A program made the position numbers and the translations under genes. A stretch of 64,000 nucleotides of DNA from Candidatus Zhuqueibacterota bacterium (GTDB lineage: Bacteria; Zhuqueibacterota; Zhuqueibacteria; Zhuqueibacterales; Zhuqueibacteraceae), in the NCBI GenBank assembly GCA_022616415.1, contig JAKEEU010000316.1:1-64000 (forward strand), written 5' to 3'. The notes under the pieces were generated by a model. That model worked only from the letters and a program-made list of their open reading frames with translations, had not been told where the DNA came from and searched no databases. Shown here in pieces: positions 8,866 to 16,196 of this stretch. Each line of letters starts with the position of its first letter. Positions within the stretch are counted from its first letter, which is position 1.

Positions 8866-9395
8866 CGATCAAAGCTGTCGTTCGTGAACAAATTCGTCAA
8901 CGCGCTAACTTTGCCTGTGAGTTTTGCGGCATAAGCGAAATTGATGCAGGTGGGGAACTTACTATTGACCATTTCCAACCCAAAAGCAAAGACGGTGACG
9001 ATAGTCTCGATAACTTGATTTACTGTTGCGTTTGTTGTAATCAGTTCAAACATGACCATTGGTCAACAAATCCTCAAGTGCCGCAGTTGTGGAATCCCCG
9101 CCGTGGACCGGCAACGGAGCATTTTTTCGAGCGCATTGATGGAATGCTTCAACCTTTAACTGAAGTGGGTGCTTTTACCTTGAGTTGTCTACGTCTCAAT
9201 CGCCGGCCTCTCGTTGCGCATCGTTTGCTAAAGCGTCAAGAAGATGAAAAATCTCGGTTGTTAACCTACTATCGCGAGCGGTTACGAGTGCGTGAGCAAT
9301 TACTTGCTCACCAAGCGGAGGTAATAAACGACCAACAAAAACGTTTTGAGGAACAATGGAGAATACTGCAATTTTTCCGTGGAACCAAAGAATGA
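8862..9395 (+). CDS. HNH endonuclease
   Basis: The 177-residue protein carries a compact HNH nuclease domain: a first zinc pair CEFCG (residues 20-24), the catalytic TIDHFQPKSKDG segment with the general-base His, a central Asn in LDNLIYCC, and a second pair CCVCCNQFKHDH. The domain fits nicking/cleaving HNH enzymes of restriction or homing type. The C-terminal third (90-177) is a basic helical region that may bind DNA. It is translationally coupled to the upstream coiled-coil protein. Whether it is a defence nuclease, a restriction enzyme without methylase or a domesticated homing nuclease cannot be told from the sequence. Confidence 0.88.
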   Translation: MTIKAVVREQIRQRANFACEFCGISEIDAGGELTIDHFQPKSKDGDDSLDNLIYCCVCCNQFKHDHWSTNPQVPQLWNPRRGPATEHFFERIDGMLQPLTEVGAFTLSCLRLNRRPLVAHRLLKRQEDEKSRLLTYYRERLRVREQLLAHQAEVINDQQKRFEEQWRILQFFRGTKE

Positions 9396-9423
9396 ACTGA
9401 ACTTTCAACCGCGAGGGAGTAAA

Positions 9424-11220
9424 ATGAAATCTTTTTTTCTGTTTCCCTTTTTATCTGTATTGCTTCTCGCCTGCTCATCCCCCGAAAAGCGCCAACAAAA
9501 AGCCCAGGCTTTCATCGACGAATATTCCACCAAATACAAAGCGCTTGCTTACGCTGCCAGCGAGGCAGAGTGGGCCTTGAACACAAAGATCGTCGAAGGC
9601 GATAGCACCAATGCCGTTGCGGCCCGCAAGACTAAAGAAGCGTTGTCAGCGTTTACCGGCAGCACGGAGAACATCAACCAGGCGCGCGCCTTTCTGCAAG
9701 ACCAACGAGATTTGCAGCCGTTGCAAGTGAAACAACTTGAAAAAATCCTTTACGCCGCGGCGAATAATCCGCAAACCGTGCCGGAGCTGGTAAAGGAGCG
9801 CATCAAGGTCGAAACCGAGCAAACAGAGAAACTCTTCGGATTCGATTTCAAAATCGACGGCAAGCCGGTCACGACCAACGCGATTGACGACATTCTGAAA
9901 AAAGAGAACGATCTCTCGGCCCGGCTCAAAGCGTGGGAAGCGAGCAAGGAAGTCGGCAAAGTTTTAAAAGACGGCTTGGAAAATTTGCAGCGCTTGCGCA
10001 ACGAAACGGTGAAAGCGTTGGGCTACAACGATTACTTCACCTACCAGGTTTCCGACTATGGCATGACGACGACGGAAATGATGGAGTTGATGCAAAAGCT
10101 CAACCGTGAGCTGCGGCCACTATTTCGCGAATTACATACTCACGCACGTTACGAATTAGCGAAGCGGTACGGTGTCAATGAAGTGCCCGACATGATCCCC
10201 GCGCACTGGCTGCCGAACCGCTGGGGTCAGGATTGGAACGCGATGGTGACGGCTGAAGGCGTCGATCTCGATGCGGCGCTGCGGCAAAAATCCGCTGAAT
10301 GGCTTGTGCAGCAGGGCGAGCAATTTTATGTGAGTCTCAGCTTTCCTTCTCTCCCACCGGTGTTCTGGGAAAAATCCAGTTTGTATCCCTTGCCGCCGGA
10401 GGTGAATTACAAAAAGAACAATCACGCTTCGGCTTGGCACATGGATTTGGAAAATGACGTGCGTTCACTCATGAGTGTGGAGCCGAATGCGGAGTGGTAT
10501 GAAACCGTGCACCACGAGCTTGGGCACGTTTATTATTACATTTCGTACACCAACCCCGAAGTGCCGCTGCTTCTGCGCGAAGGCGCCAACCGCGCTTATC
10601 ATGAGGGCATTGGCAGCTTGATGGGCTTGGCCGCAATGCAAAAACCCTTCGTCGAGCATTTGCAGCTCATTGCGGTGAATGGCAAAACCGATGACCAGAA
10701 GCTCTTGTTAAAAGAGGCACTGAATTACGTCGTTTTTATTCCCTTTTCCGCCGGGGTGATGAGCGAGTTCGAGCATGATTTGTACGCCAAGAACTTGCCA
10801 AAAGATCAATACAACCAACGCTGGTGGGAGTTGTGCGAAAAATATCAAGGCATGGTGCCGCCCTCGCCGCGCGGCGAAGAGTATTGCGATGCCGCCTCGA
10901 AGACGCACATCAATGATGATGCGGCGCAGTATTATGATTATGCGCTATCCTATGTGATTCTCTTTCAATTGCACGATCATATCGCCACGAAGATTTTACA
11001 ACAAGACGTGCACGCGACCAATTATTACGGCAGCAAGGAGGTGGGCGATTTCCTGCGCGACATCATGCGCCCCGGCGCCAGCCGTGATTGGCGCGAAGTG
11101 CTGCGCGAGAAAACCGGCGAAGACTTGAGCGCGCGGGCGATGCTGAAATATTTTGAGCCGTTGATGGCGTATTTGCAAGAAGCCAATAAAGGGAGGAAGC
11201 ATACGTTGGGTGAAATTTAG
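9424..11220 (+). CDS. M2 family (ACE-like) peptidyl-dipeptidase lipoprotein
   Basis: This gluzincin is homologous to angiotensin-converting enzyme and removes C-terminal dipeptides. I chose the ATG at 9424: it follows GAGGGAGTAAA and starts a lipoprotein signal peptide (MKSFFLFPFLSVLLLACSS) with lipobox LLAC, whereas the longer reading frame runs back into the HNH gene. The mature enzyme is about 580 residues. The zinc site is HELGH (H364, E365, H368) with the third ligand Glu in YHEGIGSL (about E394), matching the order in ACE. It should sit in the periplasm or at the outer membrane and act in peptide scavenging. No transporter is adjacent. Confidence 0.92.
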   Translation: MKSFFLFPFLSVLLLACSSPEKRQQKAQAFIDEYSTKYKALAYAASEAEWALNTKIVEGDSTNAVAARKTKEALSAFTGSTENINQARAFLQDQRDLQPLQVKQLEKILYAAANNPQTVPELVKERIKVETEQTEKLFGFDFKIDGKPVTTNAIDDILKKENDLSARLKAWEASKEVGKVLKDGLENLQRLRNETVKALGYNDYFTYQVSDYGMTTTEMMELMQKLNRELRPLFRELHTHARYELAKRYGVNEVPDMIPAHWLPNRWGQDWNAMVTAEGVDLDAALRQKSAEWLVQQGEQFYVSLSFPSLPPVFWEKSSLYPLPPEVNYKKNNHASAWHMDLENDVRSLMSVEPNAEWYETVHHELGHVYYYISYTNPEVPLLLREGANRAYHEGIGSLMGLAAMQKPFVEHLQLIAVNGKTDDQKLLLKEALNYVVFIPFSAGVMSEFEHDLYAKNLPKDQYNQRWWELCEKYQGMVPPSPRGEEYCDAASKTHINDDAAQYYDYALSYVILFQLHDHIATKILQQDVHATNYYGSKEVGDFLRDIMRPGASRDWREVLREKTGEDLSARAMLKYFEPLMAYLQEANKGRKHTLGEI

Positions 11221-11269
11221 CAAGAGGCGAAAAGCGAAAAAGATACACTTGCTAACGAGGGAGTGAGCT

Positions 11270-11788
11270 ATGGACAAAGAATTCATTGAAAAGATGAATT
11301 CCATCAGCGCTTGGCACGAAACCGAAGATGAAGCCGAGCAAGCGGAATTTGAGCTGGAATTCTCCAACCTGGAAGATGGCCTGGTGACGTTAAGCTCGTC
11401 AAAGGGAAAAATTACTCACAAGCTCAAACCCATGAGCGAACTTTATTCTTATGAAAAATCGGGTGCGTCGGAAGATAGAGACAGGCAATTGGATTTACTT
11501 TATGCGATCGAAGGCCCGATCAAGCGCTATTATGAAAACTATCCGGAGCTGACCGACGGCACGGTTATCCTGGCGCTCGAAAAGCTGGCGGTGAAACCTG
11601 AGATCACCAGCGACGATCCGTTTATCAGGCGTCTGACCAATGAGCTTCGGCTAAAACTCAGTTCGAGCAATTATTCAAGAGATGAGGTACGACGAGGCAT
11701 TCGCAAGATACTCGAATCGGCAAAGCGCCACAATCAACGTGAAGGCCGGCGCGGGTATCTTGATTTTATCCTGGAGTATGTGCCATAA
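11270..11788 (+). CDS. Hypothetical protein
   Basis: The 172-residue product is acidic at the N-terminus (WHETEDEAEQAEFELEFSN) and basic and helical at the C-terminus. It has no signal peptide, membrane segment or motif I recognise. The start is supported by GAGGGAGTGAGCT immediately before the ATG. It follows the M2 peptidase by 49 bp and ends just before a cluster of three hairpins, facing the convergent S9 peptidase gene. Confidence 0.75.
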   Translation: MDKEFIEKMNSISAWHETEDEAEQAEFELEFSNLEDGLVTLSSSKGKITHKLKPMSELYSYEKSGASEDRDRQLDLLYAIEGPIKRYYENYPELTDGTVILALEKLAVKPEITSDDPFIRRLTNELRLKLSSSNYSRDEVRRGIRKILESAKRHNQREGRRGYLDFILEYVP

Positions 11789-11909
11789 GCCTACGATTAA
11801 AATCGTAGGCTCAAAAATTGAAGTCACCTGAAGGCGACTAATCACCAAGTTGGTGAAAAGTCACCTTCAGGTGACTTGCATTTCTGAGCCTGAGAATTCA
11901 TTCTCAGGC
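11789..11909. terminator. Cluster of three consecutive hairpins between convergent genes
   Basis: Hairpin 1 (11789-11810) pairs GCCTACGATT with AATCGTAGGC. Hairpin 2 (11821-11877) pairs AAGTCACCTGAAGG with CCTTCAGGTGACTT and encloses a smaller CACCAA/TTGGTG stem. Hairpin 3 (11888-11909) pairs GCCTGAGAA with TTCTCAGGC. The position between convergent stops suggests bidirectional termination, but none is followed by a strong T-run, so these may be repeat elements that double as terminators. Confidence 0.6.
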
Positions 11910-11913
11910 GGGC

Positions 11914-13926
11914 TTACTCGCTCTTCTCCTGGGCTTCCTTCCGCGCGTGTTTTTCAAACCAACTCTCCATATACAAAATCGACCGCATGGCATTTGAGGG
12001 CTTGGAGCTGGTGCCGTGCCATTCGTCGTTGAAGCGCAGCATGACGGTGGGGACTTTCCGCACTTTGAGCGCCATATAAAACTCTTCGGTCTGCGAAATC
12101 GGCGTGCGCAAATCGTTGACGCCGGTCATCAGCATCGTCGGTGTTTTGACGTTTTCCGCGTACATCAGCGGCGAGCGCTCCAAATGTTCGCTGGGATCTT
12201 CCCATGGGTATTGTTTGAAATTGCGATACCAGCTTGCGCCATCGGTGGTGCCCACAAAGCTCATCCAGTTGATCACCGGAAAGTTCGATGACGCCGCCGC
12301 AAAGCGGTCGGTATGCCCGACGATCCACGCCGTCAGCACGCCGCCGCCGCTGCCGCCGTATACGAATAAATTTTTCTCGTCGATGTAGCCTTTGGCAATA
12401 ACCTGATCGACGCCCTTCATCAAGTCGTCGTAGTCTTTGCCCGGATAGGTGTTTTTGATCGCATTGCCGAACGCGCTGCCGTAGCCGGAGCTGCCGCGCG
12501 GATTGGTATAAAGCACCACATAACCCTTTGCCGCAAAGTGTTGCCAGCCAAAATTAAAACCGACATTAAACATGGCGTGCGGCCCGCCGTGAATCGTCAG
12601 GATCAACGGATACTTTTTCGCAGGATCGAAAGACGGCGGCTTGACAATCCAGCCCTGGATGTCGAAATCGTCAACCGATTTGTACCAAAGTTCTTCTACA
12701 GCACCGAGCTTGACGCCGTGCAGAACGTCGTCATTCACCGCCGTCAATTCGTTGATCTGTTGCGGGGTTTTGAGCGAGAACACCGCCACATCGCCGGGTT
12801 GGTGCGACGCGGATAATGTGCCAACCACCTTGCCGCTGCGATCGAGGCCGGAGACATTCAAGAGGTGATTGCCTTTGGTGATTTGCTGCACTTTGTCTTG
12901 CAGCGTGGTAAAATACAAATTGCGCGTGCCCCGATCGCTGATGTTGAAATAAACGCCTTTGCTGTCGTTCGCCCAAATGAGGCCGCCCGGCGTCCGGTCA
13001 AGATTAGCAGCAATCTCTCTCGGATTCGACCCGTCGCGATTCATGCAATAAAGCTTTTGCTCGTAGAACGTGTCGTCGGTAAAATCGTGCCCGACGTAAG
13101 CAACGTATTTGCCGTCGGGCGACGGCATAGGGTTGGAGTCCGGCCCTTTGCGTTTGGTCAGTTGCGTGATGACGCCGGCCTCGACGTTAACAGCGTAAAT
13201 TTCGGATTCACGCCATTGATACTCGGCATTTTCGACGCGCAGGCCACTCACCAAAATTTCCCTGCCGTCGGGTGTCCATTCGGGTGAATTGTGATCGTAA
13301 TCGCCGGAAGTGAGTTGCCGGGGTGTGCCGCCATCAGAGGGCACGATGAAAACGTGGCGAAATCCCTCTTCGAGAAAGCCCTGGCGGTCGCGGCGATAAT
13401 TCAAGCGGTCGATGATCTTCGGGCCTTCGGTCCATTTGCCGCCTTCGGGCTTTGGCGGCAGCTTGATTTCCCAACGGTCTTTTTCCGGCACGAGCATGTT
13501 GAAGGCGAGCCATTTGCCGTCCGGCGACCAACGAATATTCGAAGGTGATTTTTCAACGTGGGTGAGTTGGGTCACGGCGCCTTCCGCATCCATCCAGCGC
13601 ACGAAGAGCTGCGTGCCCTGGGGCTTGCCTTTCGCCAGGAACGCGAGGCGCGAGCCATCCGGCGACCATTGCGGCGAGGAGCCGTCGATCAAAAAACGAT
13701 TTTTGGAGCCGTCGGCATTCATGATCCACAGCGACGACTCTCGGCTGTCGTTCATCTTGTCGACCCATTGGCGGGTATAGATGATTTGCGCGCCATCCGG
13801 CGAAATCTGCGGATCGCTGACTCCTTCCATTTCCAGATAAAGATTGAGGGCCAACTTGCCCTTTTCCATCTGCGCCAGGCCGGATGACGTCAGCAGCAGA
13901 ATGAACAGCAAAAAACGGTGTTTCAT
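11914..13926 (-). CDS. Exported S9 family prolyl-oligopeptidase-type peptidase
   Basis: The product is a serine peptidase of the dipeptidyl-peptidase IV/acylaminoacyl-peptidase group. I chose the ATG at 13926, preceded by AGAGGAGGAGCTT, giving 670 residues with signal peptide MKHRFLLFILLLTSSGLAQ. An N-terminal beta-propeller with repeated TolB/PD40 blades (PQISPDGAQIIYTRQ, PQWSPDGSRLAFLA, PEWTPDGREILVSG) is followed by an alpha/beta-hydrolase domain. The catalytic triad is visible: Ser in YGGSGGGVLTAW, Asp in TGVNDLRTP, His in NDEWHGTSS. It is likely periplasmic and degrades short peptides, as the nearby M2 enzyme would. Confidence 0.93.
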   Translation of the reverse strand: MKHRFLLFILLLTSSGLAQMEKGKLALNLYLEMEGVSDPQISPDGAQIIYTRQWVDKMNDSRESSLWIMNADGSKNRFLIDGSSPQWSPDGSRLAFLAKGKPQGTQLFVRWMDAEGAVTQLTHVEKSPSNIRWSPDGKWLAFNMLVPEKDRWEIKLPPKPEGGKWTEGPKIIDRLNYRRDRQGFLEEGFRHVFIVPSDGGTPRQLTSGDYDHNSPEWTPDGREILVSGLRVENAEYQWRESEIYAVNVEAGVITQLTKRKGPDSNPMPSPDGKYVAYVGHDFTDDTFYEQKLYCMNRDGSNPREIAANLDRTPGGLIWANDSKGVYFNISDRGTRNLYFTTLQDKVQQITKGNHLLNVSGLDRSGKVVGTLSASHQPGDVAVFSLKTPQQINELTAVNDDVLHGVKLGAVEELWYKSVDDFDIQGWIVKPPSFDPAKKYPLILTIHGGPHAMFNVGFNFGWQHFAAKGYVVLYTNPRGSSGYGSAFGNAIKNTYPGKDYDDLMKGVDQVIAKGYIDEKNLFVYGGSGGGVLTAWIVGHTDRFAAASSNFPVINWMSFVGTTDGASWYRNFKQYPWEDPSEHLERSPLMYAENVKTPTMLMTGVNDLRTPISQTEEFYMALKVRKVPTVMLRFNDEWHGTSSKPSNAMRSILYMESWFEKHARKEAQEKSE

Positions 13927-13992
13927 AAGCTCCTCCTCTGTTGGGGTGAGAAATTTAAGTTTTTTATAAAAATTTAGCTGCTTGAAGTTTTC

Positions 13993-14065
13993 GCCCACTG
14001 AATTGGAAATCCCACTGAATTGAGCTCCAAAAGCTGATTTCTGTGGGATTTCTATTTCTGTGGGC
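13993..14065. repeat. Intergenic A-B-A palindromic element (CCCAC variant)
   Basis: CCCACTGAATTG, then GAAATC, then CCCACTGAATTG, is followed after a short loop by GATTTCTGTGG, GATTTC and TATTTCTGTGGGC. The B unit (GAAATC/GATTTC) pairs perfectly while the A units pair imperfectly. It lies 3' of the kinase gene, whose transcript would run into it, and could act as its terminator. Confidence 0.6.
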
Positions 14066-14105
14066 GGCTTTTTAGTTTGGGTTCTTATAGCTAAATTCTT
14101 GCAGC

Positions 14106-15974
14106 TTATCTGATCTTCTCCAGTTCTTTCAACACCTCCTCTCCATCCGCAAGCCGCGCTGTCGGGTTCTTTTGCAGCGCGCGCAGAATAAGCTCTTCCA
14201 GCGATTTGGGCAACGTTGGCTGCAGCTCGCGCGGCGGCGTTGGCTTTTCATTGACGATGGCATAAGCCAGCGCAAGCTCGTAATCCCCTTGAAAAGGGCG
14301 CACGCCGGTGACAAGCTCGTAGAGCACGACGCCAAATGAGAACACGTCGCTGCGCGCATCGGTATCGCGATTGCTCACTTGCTCCGGTGACATGTAAGCG
14401 AGCGTGCCCGGAGTTTGGCCGGTGCTGGTGAGCCGGTTTGCCGCGTTGAGCTGGCGGGCGATGCCGAAATCGAGCAGCTTGCTGACGCCGTCGGAGCGAA
14501 CGAGAATGTTGCTCGGCTTGAGATCGCGATGAATGATGCCGATGCGATGCGCCGCTGCCAATGCGGAAGCAGTTTGGCGCGCCACTTCGAGACGGCTTGC
14601 CAGATTTTTATTTTGCGCCCACTCATCCAAGCGCTGTCCGTCGATGTACTCCATGCAAAGGCAGGGCGCTTTACCGAGAAATTCGACGGCGTAGATCATG
14701 GCGATATTCGGATGCTGCAATTGCGAAATCGCTCTGGCCTCGGCCAGCAATCTGGCGCGATGCGTTTCGTCCTGCATCAATTCCGGGTTCAGCAATTTGA
14801 TGGCGGCCAATCTTTGCAAATGAATGTCACGGCCGCAATAAACCACTCCCATACCGCCGCGCGCGATCTCGTGCAAAATTTCGTACGCGCCGATGCGCTC
14901 GCCTCGACGCAACGTGCGCAAATCAGTGGCGTGGCTTGGCGTCACCGTCAACGTCACTTCGCTTCGAATGGCTGCCAACCAAGTATTGAATAGAGGTGAC
15001 CGGAGTTGCAGGAGTCCGTCGCGCTCGCAAAGCATGCCAAGCGCCAACAGCGTTTGCCTCGCCATGCTTTCGCTCGCGCTGGTGGCGCTGACCGACACTT
15101 TGCTTTCGGCACAACGGCTAAAAAATGATTTCTCTTCGGCTTGCAGAGTATTGTAATCGACGACGAAAAAGTTTTGCAGGGTTTCATCGTGCTGCATGCT
15201 TTCAAACGCGGGATCAACCGCGCCGTTCTCCAACGTGCGCTTGGCCAAAATTTGCAGCAAAAAAGGATGGCCGCCGGACAATTGCAACAACATTTTTTGA
15301 TTCTCAATGGTGAATTGGGCTTGTTGGAGCAAGGGTTGCGCCTCGGCTTCGCTCAGCGGCGAAAGATAAAGCGGCGGCGTAAAGCCGTGCAAGAACGGTG
15401 AAGTCTCGACCGCAAGGTCGGCTTTTGAGCCGGCGATGTCAAGCGTCTCCAACCGCGCGAGCCGGCGCGTGGCGGTAAGAATGCAGCGCATGCCCTCGCT
15501 CGCTTGCATCACGCGACGCAGCCGGCCGAGCAGGTGCGGATCATCTTTCGCGACGGTAAGCAGCGCTTCGACCTCGTCGCAAAGCAAGAAGAGCGTCTTT
15601 TCCTGCTGCCGCGCCGCTTTCTGAATTTTGCGGATGATCTCCGGCGTGGAGAGCGCTTCCCAAGCCTTGTCAACCGCCAATCGGCCCGCCGTTTCATCGA
15701 GCGCAGCGAGCAGGCTTTCCCGCAGCGTTCCATCGTTGGCCGAGCCTTCGAGATCCCAATAAAGCGGCAAATAGGGCGAAGCGGAATTTTGCAAAACGCG
15801 GCGCTCGATCTCTCGCAGCAACGAGGTTTTGCCCATGCGCCGCAAGCCCGCGACCCAAACGGCTTGGCGATGGCCAAGCAACAACTCGGTGATGATCTCC
15901 TCGCGGCCAAAGAATTTCTCGCCGCGCACCCATTGCCCGATGACGAAAGGATTGCGTTCCGTTGTCATGCTCAT
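14106..15974 (-). CDS. ATPase-Ser/Thr protein kinase fusion
   Basis: A P-loop ATPase is fused N-terminally to a eukaryotic-type kinase, the reverse of the usual kinase-first order. I start it at 15974 (MSMTTERNPFVIG), because the longer frame begins inside a palindromic repeat; residue numbers below are from that start. The ATPase part has Walker A GLRRMGKTSLL near residue 43 and Walker B LFLLCDEVEALL near 128, with a winged-helix-like region to about 345, typical of STAND/AAA_16 proteins. The kinase part has the Gly-loop IARGGMGVVYCG, Lys in AAIKLL, HRDLKPSN, DFGIA and MSPEQ, so it should be active. No membrane segment is seen. Its ATPase resembles that of the next gene upstream. A sensor-switch role is inferred. 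Confidence 0.9.
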   Translation of the reverse strand: MSMTTERNPFVIGQWVRGEKFFGREEIITELLLGHRQAVWVAGLRRMGKTSLLREIERRVLQNSASPYLPLYWDLEGSANDGTLRESLLAALDETAGRLAVDKAWEALSTPEIIRKIQKAARQQEKTLFLLCDEVEALLTVAKDDPHLLGRLRRVMQASEGMRCILTATRRLARLETLDIAGSKADLAVETSPFLHGFTPPLYLSPLSEAEAQPLLQQAQFTIENQKMLLQLSGGHPFLLQILAKRTLENGAVDPAFESMQHDETLQNFFVVDYNTLQAEEKSFFSRCAESKVSVSATSASESMARQTLLALGMLCERDGLLQLRSPLFNTWLAAIRSEVTLTVTPSHATDLRTLRRGERIGAYEILHEIARGGMGVVYCGRDIHLQRLAAIKLLNPELMQDETHRARLLAEARAISQLQHPNIAMIYAVEFLGKAPCLCMEYIDGQRLDEWAQNKNLASRLEVARQTASALAAAHRIGIIHRDLKPSNILVRSDGVSKLLDFGIARQLNAANRLTSTGQTPGTLAYMSPEQVSNRDTDARSDVFSFGVVLYELVTGVRPFQGDYELALAYAIVNEKPTPPRELQPTLPKSLEELILRALQKNPTARLADGEEVLKELEKIR

Positions 15975-16012
15975 TGTAACCAAGTTTTGCAATGAATTGT
16001 AAAGAAAGCTTT

Positions 16013-16074
16013 CCCAACTGATAGATGAACCCAACGGAAAAGCTTTTTACAGTTGGGTTCATCTATCAGTTGGG
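16013..16074. repeat. Intergenic A-B-A palindromic element with perfect 23-bp arms
   Basis: The arms 16013-16035 and 16052-16074 are perfect reverse complements around a 16-nt loop. Each arm contains CCAAC(T/G)GA twice with ATGAAC between. It lies 3' of the TPR-ATPase gene and 5' of the kinase gene, and rules out a kinase start farther upstream. Confidence 0.8.
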
Positions 16075-16162
16075 GACACTAACCTTTCAGAATTTTTCTG
16101 ATTCTAACGGCATAGTAGTTTGAGTCTAAACAGTAGTTGGTGAGAATCAAGACTTCACCAGC

Positions 16163-16191
16163 TTTTTTCGTTGCGGTTCCCTTTTCGTTGC
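16163..16191. repeat. 29-bp dispersed repeat, copy 2
   Basis: Identical on the plus strand to 6983-7011. Here it lies immediately 3' of the TPR-ATPase stop codon. Confidence 0.6.
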
Positions 16192-16196
16192 GAAAT

